NCBI GenBank assembly: GCA_013360295.1 | Contig: JABWCL010000036.1 | Coordinates: 1 to 37,649 of the forward strand | DNA length: 37,649 bases | Source of the DNA: Ignavibacteriaceae bacterium | GTDB taxonomy: Bacteria > Bacteroidota > Ignavibacteria > Ignavibacteriales > Ignavibacteriaceae | Direction: 5' to 3' | In this document: positions 24,010 through 32,444 of the stretch, piece by piece | Layout of the letters: every line of letters starts with the position of its first letter | Numbering within the stretch: position 1 is the first letter of the stretch | The notes under the pieces: generated by a model | Seen by the model: the letters and a program-made list of their open reading frames with translations, nothing else | Databases searched by the model: none | What the model was told of the DNA's origin: nothing | Position numbers and translations under genes: made by a program

Positions 24010-24659
24010 ATTCCCAGCCTGTTCGGATGCCTGTAGAATACTGTGGTACATTTTTTGAATAGTATTCCGGGGGCAATGCCATAAAAATCAATCTGCTTAA
24101 AGCCTTCATTTTTTAAGAAATCTTTCCCCGGTTTGTACTCCGGACGCTCCGAATCATCTAATATCAGGACGCCGTCTTCCTCTAAATATTGCAGTGACTC
24201 GCGGATACATTCATTTCTTTTCACCGCATCAACAAAAATAATGTCGTATTTACCCGCGGCTTTGTCTATCGCTTTCTCATAATCATTTTCATCAGCTGGA
24301 AGCACCTTACAGTTGGCAGGAATATAATTTTTTAATTCATCTATCCAAACCTTATTGTGCTCGCAGGATATTACATTGCTGACCCGCGCGGCAAAGAACA
24401 AAGTCGAATTACCCGAGCCATACTCAAACACCTTAAGGTCCTTATTAAGTCTCGGTTTAATAAAATCTATAAAGGAATATGTCGTCCAGGGAATCGGATT
24501 ACCATCTTTATCTATCGGTTTGAGCGTTTTAAATGATTCAAACCATCCTTCATCAAATAAAAGCCCGTCTATCCTCTGCGAAATAAGCGCGGATATAATT
24601 TTGGGTTCGGTAAATAGTTTCAGGACTGTCCTGATCTTAACTGTTAAAGGATATGACAT
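24006..24659 (-). CDS. Class I SAM-dependent methyltransferase
   Basis: A 217-residue protein with a Rossmann-type methyltransferase core. VFEYGSGNST (near 77-86) is motif I, EHNKVW the acidic end of strand 2, and DIIFVDAVKRNE with GVLILDDSERPEY are later core motifs. A preceding part (TTYSFIDFIKPRLN) resembles methyltransferases located in sugar clusters. It is the first gene of a likely seven-gene minus-strand operon (24659 to 19971). The acceptor is not known. Confidence 0.83.
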   Translation of the reverse strand: MSYPLTVKIRTVLKLFTEPKIISALISQRIDGLLFDEGWFESFKTLKPIDKDGNPIPWTTYSFIDFIKPRLNKDLKVFEYGSGNSTLFFAARVSNVISCEHNKVWIDELKNYIPANCKVLPADENDYEKAIDKAAGKYDIIFVDAVKRNECIRESLQYLEEDGVLILDDSERPEYKPGKDFLKNEGFKQIDFYGIAPGILFKKCTTVFYRHPNRLGI

Positions 24660-24735
24660 TTTAATCTAAATTCAGATTTTTGATTGCAGGTTACGAATTA
24701 TTAAAATATTTGAGTGTCTTCTCATCTCAATTTAT

Positions 24736-25626
24736 CTATTGGTTATTTTCAGCTACTTTTTTTGCCCACCTTGTTTCAGAAGTTATTAATATAGGATATC
24801 CTTTTTCAATGAGTTTATACGCATCCTGAATTTTCCTTCCAACAGAGATTTGTATCCAATCTCGACTGTTCAAACTTCCAATAACCAATAGATTTGTTTC
24901 TTTAGAAGGCTTATTATGAATAATCATTCCACGTTTTATCGCTACCTGCTTCATTTCTTCTCTTGTTCCTAATAAAAATTTACCGGTGAAGCATACTTTT
25001 TTGCCCTCAAGTTCATAATCAATGGGATCATCAAAAAGAATCAAAGAGGTATTTTCAATAGATCCAGTTCTATCAAACTCATTGCCAGTAATTTTCTCTA
25101 GTAAAATTAGCAAATCATTCAATTCATTTTTTGTTATAATTCCATCAGACAATATTTTTCTAACCTCTCCGTGAATAATATTGATTGGAAATTCAGCAAG
25201 GAAGTCTGAGGTTTCGTCAAGTTTTCTTACGAGGGTCTCAAATTCAGCCAGATCAAGATTACCATCTATAATTACACCTCGCAAAAAACCGATAAATCTA
25301 TTTACACGGGAATCTAGGTCATCAAACTCTTTCCCAAACTCTATGCAATCCAGAATTAATTGCAGCAGATTTTGTTTGTCCTCAGAATTAATCATTCTAA
25401 GTTTTGAAATGTGATTAATTTCTTCGAAGATATCTACAAAATCTCCACCATATTCAAGGTTTTCCTGGGTCCATCCCCATAAGAATAACAACTCCAATTC
25501 ATTTAATTCCTGGTTAGCGGTTATCCCTTCCAAGAACCCTTTTAATGTTGATAAGGCTTTCTTTTGATTACGTCTTTTGTTGTATTCAATATTCAAGGGT
25601 TGTCCATATTCATCCAATCCGTCCAT
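24736..25626 (-). CDS. Orphan BRCT-domain protein with TerB-like helical N-terminus
   Basis: A 296-residue protein. The C-terminal 95 residues are a BRCT domain of the DNA-ligase-A type (DYELEGKKVCFTGKFLLGTREEMKQVAIKRGM, NKPSKETNLLVIG, GRKIQDAYKLIEKGYPILITSETRW), which in ligases and repair proteins binds DNA ends or phosphopeptides. The first 190 residues are helical and contain three similar segments with acidic turns (LEGITANQELNELELLFL, RGVIIDGNLDLAEFETL, RKILSDGIITKNELNDL), resembling tellurite-resistance TerB-type repeats. No enzyme domain. The ATG at 25626 after GAGGAT is chosen over an upstream TTG. The gene is more AT-rich than its neighbours and stands alone, suggesting transfer. 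Function unknown; similar orphan proteins are seen in mobile regions. Confidence 0.8.
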   Translation of the reverse strand: MDGLDEYGQPLNIEYNKRRNQKKALSTLKGFLEGITANQELNELELLFLWGWTQENLEYGGDFVDIFEEINHISKLRMINSEDKQNLLQLILDCIEFGKEFDDLDSRVNRFIGFLRGVIIDGNLDLAEFETLVRKLDETSDFLAEFPINIIHGEVRKILSDGIITKNELNDLLILLEKITGNEFDRTGSIENTSLILFDDPIDYELEGKKVCFTGKFLLGTREEMKQVAIKRGMIIHNKPSKETNLLVIGSLNSRDWIQISVGRKIQDAYKLIEKGYPILITSETRWAKKVAENNQ

Positions 25627-25787
25627 ATTATCCTCAGATATTTGCAATAATTAAATACGATTTTACTTTGTAGTAATTTTTCTGTTTAACAAATTATTAT
25701 TCTTTATTGACAATATTACAATTCAAAATTTCATATTCAAGTTAATAAAATTCAATAAGAAATAGTGGGACTTTGTTGAAGGTGAAT

Positions 25788-26171
25788 CTAACTGAATGCG
25801 ACTATGAGGCTGCTAATTAATAGTAAAATAGATACCGGTCCCCATATCATCCTCTCCTTTTTACTGGGAGTGATAAGATTCAATACCGTTCCAAGAACCG
25901 TGAATCCTGCGACGAACCAGATAGCTGTTTCAGAGAATGAGTACCAAAAGCTTAATATCATTTTCGCCCTTATAAGTACAATCAAGCCGATTCCCAGAAG
26001 AATAAAAGCCTGAATAACAGCCCCGATCCTGAGCGGAAGCGGGAACCTGCCCGGATACTTCCCTCCCATCGCGTACTCTCCCCACGGCTTTCCGGCTGCC
26101 AGGGCAATCTGAAAGGAGATTATTACTAATATTAGTATTGAAAAGAGGATTGCGGAATAAAAAGCTAACAT
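25788..26171 (-). CDS. Four-helix membrane protein of unknown function
   Basis: A 127-residue protein with hydrophobic helices at about 3-25, 46-67, 75-97 and 106-125. A conserved-looking GKPWGEYAMGGKYPGRFPLPLR loop lies between helices 1 and 2; I have the impression this loop recurs in small bacterial membrane proteins but cannot name the family. Divergent from the MarR gene, separated by 127 bp. Confidence 0.75.
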   Translation of the reverse strand: MLAFYSAILFSILILVIISFQIALAAGKPWGEYAMGGKYPGRFPLPLRIGAVIQAFILLGIGLIVLIRAKMILSFWYSFSETAIWFVAGFTVLGTVLNLITPSKKERMIWGPVSILLLISSLIVAFS

Positions 26172-26272
26172 ATTGCCTGATTAATTAATAAGTAAATTAA
26201 TTGCCTCACAAAATTATTGATAAAAAACTTTTTTCAAAACTTGACTTTTTATTAAATTATATTTATTTTAAG

Positions 26273-26293
26273 TTCAAAATATCTTACATTAAA
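26273..26293. promoter_or_regulatory. Candidate MarR operator, copy 1 (before marR-type gene)
   Basis: A 21-base sequence with core AAAATAT and ACATTAAA, matching 26771-26791 at 17 of 21 positions. It lies immediately before the TTG start of the regulator gene, a place where autoregulation is usual. Assignment as operator is inference. Confidence 0.4.
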
Positions 26294-26298
26294 TTAAA

Positions 26299-26745
26299 TT
26301 GAAAACTACAGAAAAATACGGTCCGGAAGCAGATGCAGCTTTATCACTTTGGGTAAAACTTGCACGCGCCTATCTCTCCTTCGCGAAAAAGTCGCACGAT
26401 AGCATCAGATCCTTCGGCCTCACCGAACCACAGTTCGCCGTGCTGGAGACGCTCGGACACCTTGGTCCAATGACCATAGGTATTCTTTGTAAAAAACAAC
26501 TTGTCAGTGGCGGTAATATGACCCTGGTGGTGGATAACCTGGAAAAAGAAGGACTTGTTCACAGGACACACAGTAAAAATGACAGAAGGGCAATAATTGT
26601 TGAGCTAACGGAAAAGGGGCAGAAACTATTCCTAGAGACTTTCCCAAAACACGCCGAGCATATCGTTCAGGCTGCTTCCGTTCTTTCACCCGAAGAACAG
26701 GAAACACTGTCAGCTCTCCTGAAAAAATTGGGAACTAATTTGTAA
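26299..26745 (+). CDS. MarR-family transcriptional regulator
   Basis: A 148-residue winged-helix DNA-binding protein of the MarR family, which usually represses nearby genes until a phenolic or oxidant ligand is present. Helices and wing are clear: LTEPQFAVLETLGHLGPMTIGILCKKQLVSGGNMTLVVDNLEKEGLV as the recognition region and HRTHSKNDRRAIIVELTEKGQ as the wing (DRR is the family mark). One Cys (in ILCKKQ) is present, so a two-cysteine OhrR-type switch is not supported. No ATG exists at a suitable position; the start is TTG at 26299. The downstream nitroreductase and pirin are the likely targets. Confidence 0.92.
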   Translation: MKTTEKYGPEADAALSLWVKLARAYLSFAKKSHDSIRSFGLTEPQFAVLETLGHLGPMTIGILCKKQLVSGGNMTLVVDNLEKEGLVHRTHSKNDRRAIIVELTEKGQKLFLETFPKHAEHIVQAASVLSPEEQETLSALLKKLGTNL

Positions 26746-26770
26746 AAAAAATTTGTTATAATATTACGAA

Positions 26771-26791
26771 CTTAAAATATTTAACATTAAA
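26771..26791. promoter_or_regulatory. Candidate MarR operator, copy 2 (before nitroreductase)
   Basis: TTAAAATATTTAACATTAAA-type sequence matching 26273-26293 at 17 of 21 positions; the part TTAAAATATTTAA is nearly palindromic. It ends 9 nt before the nitroreductase ATG. Confidence 0.4.
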
Positions 26792-26800
26792 AAATAGGTT

Positions 26801-27379
26801 ATGATTACTTTACAAAACCAGGAAACTGAAACTCAGGAAAAGTTTCTAAGCGCCATTAATAACAGATTTTCTCCCAGGGCGTTTTCGCCGGAAGAATTGG
26901 ATGAAAACATAGTTCGTAATATTTTCGAAGCTGCCGGCTTTGCTCCCTCTTCATATAATGAACAGCCTTGGCGTTATCGTCTTGTTTATCGCGGGTTAGA
27001 CGAACACACAAGACTTCTGGCAACGCTCGCGCCTTCAAACCGGGAATGGGCACAGAACGCGCCGCTGCTGACAATCGGTTATTTCAAAAAGACTTTCACA
27101 CTTACGGGAGAGCCCAACTATTATAATATGTACGACCTCGGTCAGAGTGCGGCTTACCTGAGCCTGCAGGCACAGGAGTTCAATATTTATACACACCAGA
27201 TGGGCGGATTCAACAGGCGTAAAGTGAATGAGGAGTTTAGTATCGGCGATGAGTTTGAAGCAGCAGTTGTTATCGCGATGGGAAAAATTGATGAGGCGCT
27301 CATCGGTACAGTATCACCCGTGGCTGTTGCGGCAAGAAGAAAAAGGAAGTCATTAGAAGAAATATTATTAAAAAAATAG
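26801..27379 (+). CDS. Nitroreductase-family flavoprotein
   Basis: A 192-residue FMN-dependent oxidoreductase of the nitroreductase family, which reduces nitro compounds, quinones or similar with NAD(P)H. Family marks: NNRFSPRAFSPEELDENIVRNIFEAAGFAPSSYNEQPWRY, with the SSYNEQPWR segment and the basic residues that bind FMN phosphate, then LGQSAAYLSLQAQEF and GFNRRKV near 140, and VVIAMGKID near the end. The natural substrate is not known. It lies 55 nt behind the MarR gene and 12 nt before the pirin gene. Confidence 0.93.
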   Translation: MITLQNQETETQEKFLSAINNRFSPRAFSPEELDENIVRNIFEAAGFAPSSYNEQPWRYRLVYRGLDEHTRLLATLAPSNREWAQNAPLLTIGYFKKTFTLTGEPNYYNMYDLGQSAAYLSLQAQEFNIYTHQMGGFNRRKVNEEFSIGDEFEAAVVIAMGKIDEALIGTVSPVAVAARRKRKSLEEILLKK

Positions 27380-27391
27380 AAAGATAGTATT

Positions 27392-28093
27392 ATGTTAAGA
27401 ATTAAACGGGCTTCAGAGAGAGGCCTGACTCAAATTGACTGGCTGGAAAGTTATCACAGCTTTTCATTCGGTGAATACTATGATCCGGCTAACATTCATT
27501 TTGGCCCTCTGAGAGTTATGAATGATGACCGCGTTGCTCCCGCAGGCGGTTTCCCGTATCACCAGCACAGGGATATGGAAATAATCACTTATGTGATGGA
27601 CGGCGCGCTTGAGCATAAAGACAGCACCGGAACCAATGAAGTGATACGGTCAAATGACGTTCAGAAAATGTCAGCCGGTAGGGGTATAATGCACTCTGAG
27701 TTTAACCACTCAAAAACTGAGCCTGTGCATTTCTTCCAGATCTGGATTGTGCCGGACCGCAGGGGCCTTGAACCCGCATATGAGCAGCTGCATTTCACAA
27801 AAGAGATGCGCGAAAATAAAATGCTCAAAGTAGCAACTAATAAGGGGGATGATAATACAATTTATGTTAGCCAGGATGTTGAAATGTTTATTTCGAATCT
27901 TAAATCAGGCAAGTCGCTGAATGTTGATGTGGAAAGCGGAAGGAGCATTTACCTGCATGTAGCTGAAGGGAAAGTATCCGTTGACGGGAATGTACTGAGT
28001 ACCGGAGACGCGGTTGAAATAACTTCGGAAAGCTCTTTTCAGATCTCGGCAGATCAGGAGAGCGAACTCATAATGTTTGACCTTAAGCAATAA
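27392..28093 (+). CDS. Pirin-family protein (YhhW-like cupin)
   Basis: A 233-residue bicupin of the pirin family, close to E. coli YhhW, for which quercetin 2,3-dioxygenase activity has been reported. The N-terminal cupin keeps the metal ligands in PYHQHRDMEIITYVMDG (two His) and GIMHSEFN (His and Glu). HFFQIWIVPD and the SGRSIYLHVAEG-type second cupin follow. The physiological substrate is unclear; with a MarR regulator and a nitroreductase it fits a response to phenols or quinones. Twelve nt separate it from the nitroreductase. Confidence 0.92.
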   Translation: MLRIKRASERGLTQIDWLESYHSFSFGEYYDPANIHFGPLRVMNDDRVAPAGGFPYHQHRDMEIITYVMDGALEHKDSTGTNEVIRSNDVQKMSAGRGIMHSEFNHSKTEPVHFFQIWIVPDRRGLEPAYEQLHFTKEMRENKMLKVATNKGDDNTIYVSQDVEMFISNLKSGKSLNVDVESGRSIYLHVAEGKVSVDGNVLSTGDAVEITSESSFQISADQESELIMFDLKQ

Positions 28094-28101
28094 AAAAGAG
28101 T

Positions 28102-28132
28102 ATCACCTCCGCGGTCTGCCCGCGGAGGTGAT
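28102..28132. terminator. Strong hairpin between pirin gene and secreted protein gene
   Basis: A perfect 13-bp stem, ATCACCTCCGCGG (28102-28114) with CCGCGGAGGTGAT (28120-28132), loop TCTGC. On the minus strand it is followed by CTCTTTTTTATT, so it mainly ends the minus-strand gene at 28142; it may also stop the plus-strand transcript. Confidence 0.85.
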
Positions 28133-28141
28133 CAATAAATG

Positions 28142-31100
28142 TTATTTAACCAGCAGCATTTTCTTTGTAATTACAACCGGGACTTTGCCTGCCTTTAACT
28201 GGCAGAAATAAATTCCGCTCGAGAATCCTTGCGCTCCGAATTCAACCTCGTAGTAACCCGCGACCTTATCCTCATTTACAAGCACCGCTACTTCACGTCC
28301 AAGTATATCGAATACGCTTAAGGTTACACGCTGGGAGGCACTGCCGCTCTTCGCGGCCGGAACCGAGAATTTGATCTTTGTCGAAGGATTAAACGGGTTC
28401 GGGTAATTCTGCTCGAGCGCGAATTCTGCGGGCACTCCGTTTCCGTTCTTTTTAATTGAAGTTATAGGGGAATTATTTACAAGCAGTTTTCCCGCTGATG
28501 ACGCAAATAATTTTCCGTCGGGACCGGGGAACGAGGCTGATATGCCATAGCCGCCAAGCCCGAGGTAAGCCCAGCTATCGCCAAGATCAGCAGAACCGTA
28601 TATTCCGAACATCCACGAAGAAACAAAAATATTATTCTCAGCATCTATGCGTACTGCGTAGATAGGACCATCAGGAACACCGCTCATCTTAGTCCAGGTG
28701 TTGCCGTTGTCATAAGAGCGGTAGACACCATCGGCAAGTGTACCAACGAAAATAATCCCTTCGTTCGTCTTATCCATACAGGTAACAAACTCATACGGGA
28801 ACGCCAGGTTCATCCAGGTATTCGCGTAATCAACCGTCGAGGCAACACCGGCGCCGATCGTCCCCGCGAATACTGTGTATTGTGGGCCGCCGACCACACG
28901 GTGCATCATTGAAGTCACAACAGTACTTCCAAGATTATCATTTTTCTGCACCCAGGTGTATCCGCCGTCAGCCGAACGGTAAACACCAAACGACCAGGTA
29001 CCGGCGTACATATATCCATCACTTCCGAGCAGAATAGAGCGTACCTCTTTACCGCTGAGATGAGTAACCCAGGTTGCGCCGTCATCAGTGGAACGGTAGA
29101 GCCCGGTTTCCGTGGCTGCGAGAATGTTGCCGTCTGTTGTCACTGCAAGATCGTGTATGTAAGCAACAGGAGTCATAGATGCGTTAATGGTATCTCCGAG
29201 CACACCGGAATTATCCATCTCAATAATATGACCAAGATTCGTTCCGGCAAGTATTGTGTTCGGGTCTTTTCTTACCATCGAAATAACCATTTCGTTTACG
29301 GGGAGAATTGAAGCAACAGACCAGGTTCCGTTCCCTGCCGTTCCGTAAGGCGCCGTTGTATTAATTACAACAACCGCAGGATCGTCATTGTTAGTCTGGT
29401 CCGGATCAACGGAGAATGATGAAACAACTTCCGGCAGGAACCCGATCGTTCTGTTAAGCGGGATGAATCCAAGGAACGAATGGTTTTGATGTGAACCGTT
29501 AGTGACTAAATTATTAACGAACATCTGTCCCCTGAAAAGCGAACCGACTACCGTAACGTTTGCGAACGGCGCAAGGACGGTACCGAAGAAATTTGCTCCC
29601 ATGAAGTTGATCCCTGACGCATACCTAAAATTGAACAGCACATAATTGCCGTAATTATTTCCCGTCATAGTCACCGATCCGCCAAATTCAATGGCGCTTC
29701 CGTCAACATTGATCAGGGCTACCGATCCTTTAGGTATATCTATAGTAATATTACCGGAGTTTTCAAACTGAGCCTCTGAAATAGTAAAAACGTTCAGATG
29801 AATATCTGTACCTTCAAGCAAAAGATTGCCTGTATATGTAGTTGTACCGTTAACATCATAACCGCTTATACCCGCCGATAGGCTGTTTAGGTAAGAGTTG
29901 AGCGAAGCAAAATTAAGCGGTGAGCCCTGAATCAGTGAGCCGTTGGGATATGCCACATTGCCGTTTGGAAGATTAGTTGTATTTCCGTAAACCACGTTAC
30001 CATAATGTACCGTACCCGATTCAAAATTAAGATTATCTCCTGCAATAACTACATCCGGAATCACAGGCCTCGTTCTTAACTGTCCTCCGAAATTAGAGCC
30101 AACTATAGAAAGATCATCTCCAGCGGCAATCTTACCTCCGTTAAATACTCCGGTCAAAGAGGCATCACTCTTTGAGAAAATGTTAAACTCATAAAAATCC
30201 CTGAAATCATAAGCCTGATCGAAGTAATCAACTGAATCCACGAAGGTCAGCACAGCCACCGCGTTTGGCGGAAAAACTTCCGGCAGTGTCCAGGCGCCCG
30301 TGCCCGGGTTAAACGTTGAATTTACCGCGTTCGAAGAAGCATATACAAAGCCGCGCGGCATAGCAGCCTGAAGAATAACAGCCTTCGCCGTATCAGGTCC
30401 GAGATTAGTCAAAGTAAATGTGTAAGTAAGAACCTCAAGATTGATTGGATTTGGCTTGTCAACCGCGGCAATTATTTCCAGATCTGCCAGCGGCGGAAGC
30501 AATGTCACAGTTACAGTATCAGAATTATTTCCGGTTCCGCCGGCGTAGTATGCCCTGAGCCGGTAGTAATATGTATAACCCGGGATAAGTCCTGAAGCAA
30601 CATATGTGGTAACATTACCAATATCAAGATTGTTGAATCCCGTGACGTACTCAGTAAATACATTGTTGTAGCAAACATCGAGATAATAGCCGTCAGCTCC
30701 TGCAACCGCGTCCCAATCGGTACGGAAAGCATAACGCGTGATGCTGATGGTTGTCGGGTCCGGAATGCCGATCATTGTCAACAAGTTTATCGTAGTTGAG
30801 TTCCCGCTTTCACCAAGGGCGTTGTAGGCACGAGCCCGGTAAAAATATTCCGTTCCGGCAGTCAATCCTGTCACCGGATATGTTAAAACATTCCCTACAT
30901 CCAGATTATTGTATCCTGTTACAAATGAGGTGAATAAATTATCCGTCGCGACATCAAGTTTGTAACCCGTCGCGAGTCCTGCAGGGTACCAGTTTGCGTT
31001 GAAAGATGTTGTCATAATTTCAGTAGCGGGAGAGACACTCGGTACTTCAGGTAGACCGTCATAACCCAAAATTATTCCGTTTAATCCAACGACGATACCG

Positions 31101-31963
31101 TGGTTTGCGTCAGAGAAATCAATACTCATAAACCCTTCTTCTGTTTCAACCGTAACAACGCTCCAGTTCGCGCCCGCGTTAGTGGTTTTAAGAATGGTTC
31201 CGGTATTTCCGCATATCCAGCCGTTATTTGCATCGGTAAATACTGCTTCTCTTAACATTTGTGTTGTACCGCTTGACTGAGGCAACCAGGAAACTCCATC
31301 GTCAGTACTGCGAAGGATGGTACCGTGGTAACCGGTTACCGTCCAGCAATTTGGTTCGGTGCGCACCGGCCTGTAAAGGTCCTGAAATGTTCCGGTAGAT
31401 TGTGAAGCCCAGTTAGCGCCGCCGTTTGTAGTTTTAAGTATGGTGCCGTAATAACCGGCAGCGATTCCGTTAGTAGCATCATAGAAATGTACCCCGATGA
31501 GCGGAACCCATCCAACTCCGCTGGCCTGCGGAGTCCACGTAACGCCTCCATCAGTTGTAACCGCAATATATCCGTGGTCTCCGACCACCCAGGCAGTTGT
31601 CGAATTCAGATAACTCATTCCGTAGAGATCTTCATAAGTTCCGCTCACAAGGCTTGACCAGGAGGCGCCGCCGTCAGTCGTCTTCAGTATAACGCCGCCG
31701 TTGCCGAAGGCCAGCCCGTTATCAGCATCACAAAATGATGCACCAATGAGATTGTTTGTTACGGGACAAACTACCGGCAGCCAGTCGGCGCCGCCGTTTG
31801 TGGTACGAAGGATTGTGCCGCTCATTCCGTAAGCGGTTGCATTATTGGCATCTGACATCGTAACACCCGTAAGATGCACGCCAGTGCCGCTCATTTGTTC
31901 TGTCCATCCCTGCGGATAGACGCATAAAGTTGTGAATAGAAGAAGAAGTATTAATTTTTTCAT
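28142..31963 (-). CDS. T9SS-secreted multidomain protein: YCF48-like repeats, FN3, choice-of-anchor A
   Basis: A 1273-residue secreted protein. A signal peptide (1-18) is followed by about six repeats of 41-43 residues (20-305) with GTILKTTNGGANW, as in YCF48/BNR-like beta-propellers. Two fibronectin-III-like domains (about 306-485) and a DUF11-type domain (about 490-595) come next. A choice-of-anchor A domain spans about 600-860 (FNIFSKSDASLTGVFNGGKIAAGDDLSIVGSNF-type start; FRGQMFVNNLVTNGSHQ-type end). A second set of propeller-like repeats covers about 895-1165. The last 85 residues form a T9SS type A sorting domain (NYPNPFNPSTKIKFSVP ... SSGIYFCQLKAG), which would be cleaved at export. 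Likely a cell-surface or released binding protein; no catalytic domain is seen. Confidence 0.9.
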   Translation of the reverse strand: MKKLILLLLFTTLCVYPQGWTEQMSGTGVHLTGVTMSDANNATAYGMSGTILRTTNGGADWLPVVCPVTNNLIGASFCDADNGLAFGNGGVILKTTDGGASWSSLVSGTYEDLYGMSYLNSTTAWVVGDHGYIAVTTDGGVTWTPQASGVGWVPLIGVHFYDATNGIAAGYYGTILKTTNGGANWASQSTGTFQDLYRPVRTEPNCWTVTGYHGTILRSTDDGVSWLPQSSGTTQMLREAVFTDANNGWICGNTGTILKTTNAGANWSVVTVETEEGFMSIDFSDANHGIVVGLNGIILGYDGLPEVPSVSPATEIMTTSFNANWYPAGLATGYKLDVATDNLFTSFVTGYNNLDVGNVLTYPVTGLTAGTEYFYRARAYNALGESGNSTTINLLTMIGIPDPTTISITRYAFRTDWDAVAGADGYYLDVCYNNVFTEYVTGFNNLDIGNVTTYVASGLIPGYTYYYRLRAYYAGGTGNNSDTVTVTLLPPLADLEIIAAVDKPNPINLEVLTYTFTLTNLGPDTAKAVILQAAMPRGFVYASSNAVNSTFNPGTGAWTLPEVFPPNAVAVLTFVDSVDYFDQAYDFRDFYEFNIFSKSDASLTGVFNGGKIAAGDDLSIVGSNFGGQLRTRPVIPDVVIAGDNLNFESGTVHYGNVVYGNTTNLPNGNVAYPNGSLIQGSPLNFASLNSYLNSLSAGISGYDVNGTTTYTGNLLLEGTDIHLNVFTISEAQFENSGNITIDIPKGSVALINVDGSAIEFGGSVTMTGNNYGNYVLFNFRYASGINFMGANFFGTVLAPFANVTVVGSLFRGQMFVNNLVTNGSHQNHSFLGFIPLNRTIGFLPEVVSSFSVDPDQTNNDDPAVVVINTTAPYGTAGNGTWSVASILPVNEMVISMVRKDPNTILAGTNLGHIIEMDNSGVLGDTINASMTPVAYIHDLAVTTDGNILAATETGLYRSTDDGATWVTHLSGKEVRSILLGSDGYMYAGTWSFGVYRSADGGYTWVQKNDNLGSTVVTSMMHRVVGGPQYTVFAGTIGAGVASTVDYANTWMNLAFPYEFVTCMDKTNEGIIFVGTLADGVYRSYDNGNTWTKMSGVPDGPIYAVRIDAENNIFVSSWMFGIYGSADLGDSWAYLGLGGYGISASFPGPDGKLFASSAGKLLVNNSPITSIKKNGNGVPAEFALEQNYPNPFNPSTKIKFSVPAAKSGSASQRVTLSVFDILGREVAVLVNEDKVAGYYEVEFGAQGFSSGIYFCQLKAGKVPVVITKKMLLVK

Positions 31964-32444
31964 ACTTCACATTTCCTGTGATAAATTATAAAATCATAAA
32001 TGAATTTCAATTTTATAGTCCGATAATATCGCGGCGGGAAAAAGAGGAGTTGCTGTCGCGAATAGCCCATAAATACCTCTGCGGAGTCAACCTGATACTG
32101 TTAATATAGTAATACTCAATAAAATATGTTGTCCTCTTTATCACATCTTAAAAAGAAAAAAATACTTTTACAACACTTGCCAATTAGCAAAGATTGATAA
32201 ATAGCACACATTGATCAGCTTAGGTTTTCAAAAAGCGAAGACAGATAACAGTAAGTCCCCCGGCTTGGCAGAAAACCGGATCATCGTTTACGCCTTTGCA
32301 AACTCCGATCCGATGCGTAACTGAGTGCAACGCCCTTCGATAAGCGGAGGGAAATACACCCTCCCCTTTTAACACTTGAGTCATAAGGGAAAGGTGGTGC
32401 ACTGATCCCGATTTATCGGGACGAAGCGGATGAATTATCGTAAC
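31964..32444. other. Intergenic region with a GC-rich, hairpin-containing block
   Basis: Bases 31964-32215 are AT-rich and hold the promoter of the gene at 31963. From about 32220 to 32425 the composition changes to GC-rich with several possible stems: CGGATC/GATCCG (about 32277-32312), GGAGGG/CCCTCC (about 32346-32364) and TCCCGAT/ATCGGGA (32406-32421). No frame here looks like a protein. It may be a dispersed non-coding repeat or a structured RNA; I cannot name it. Confidence 0.4.

Noticed and set aside
26241-26263. TTGACT and TATATT as a sigma-70 promoter for the MarR gene
   Set aside because: The spacing is only 11 nt, too short for a normal minus-35/minus-10 pair, and the stretch is so AT-rich that matches are expected by chance.
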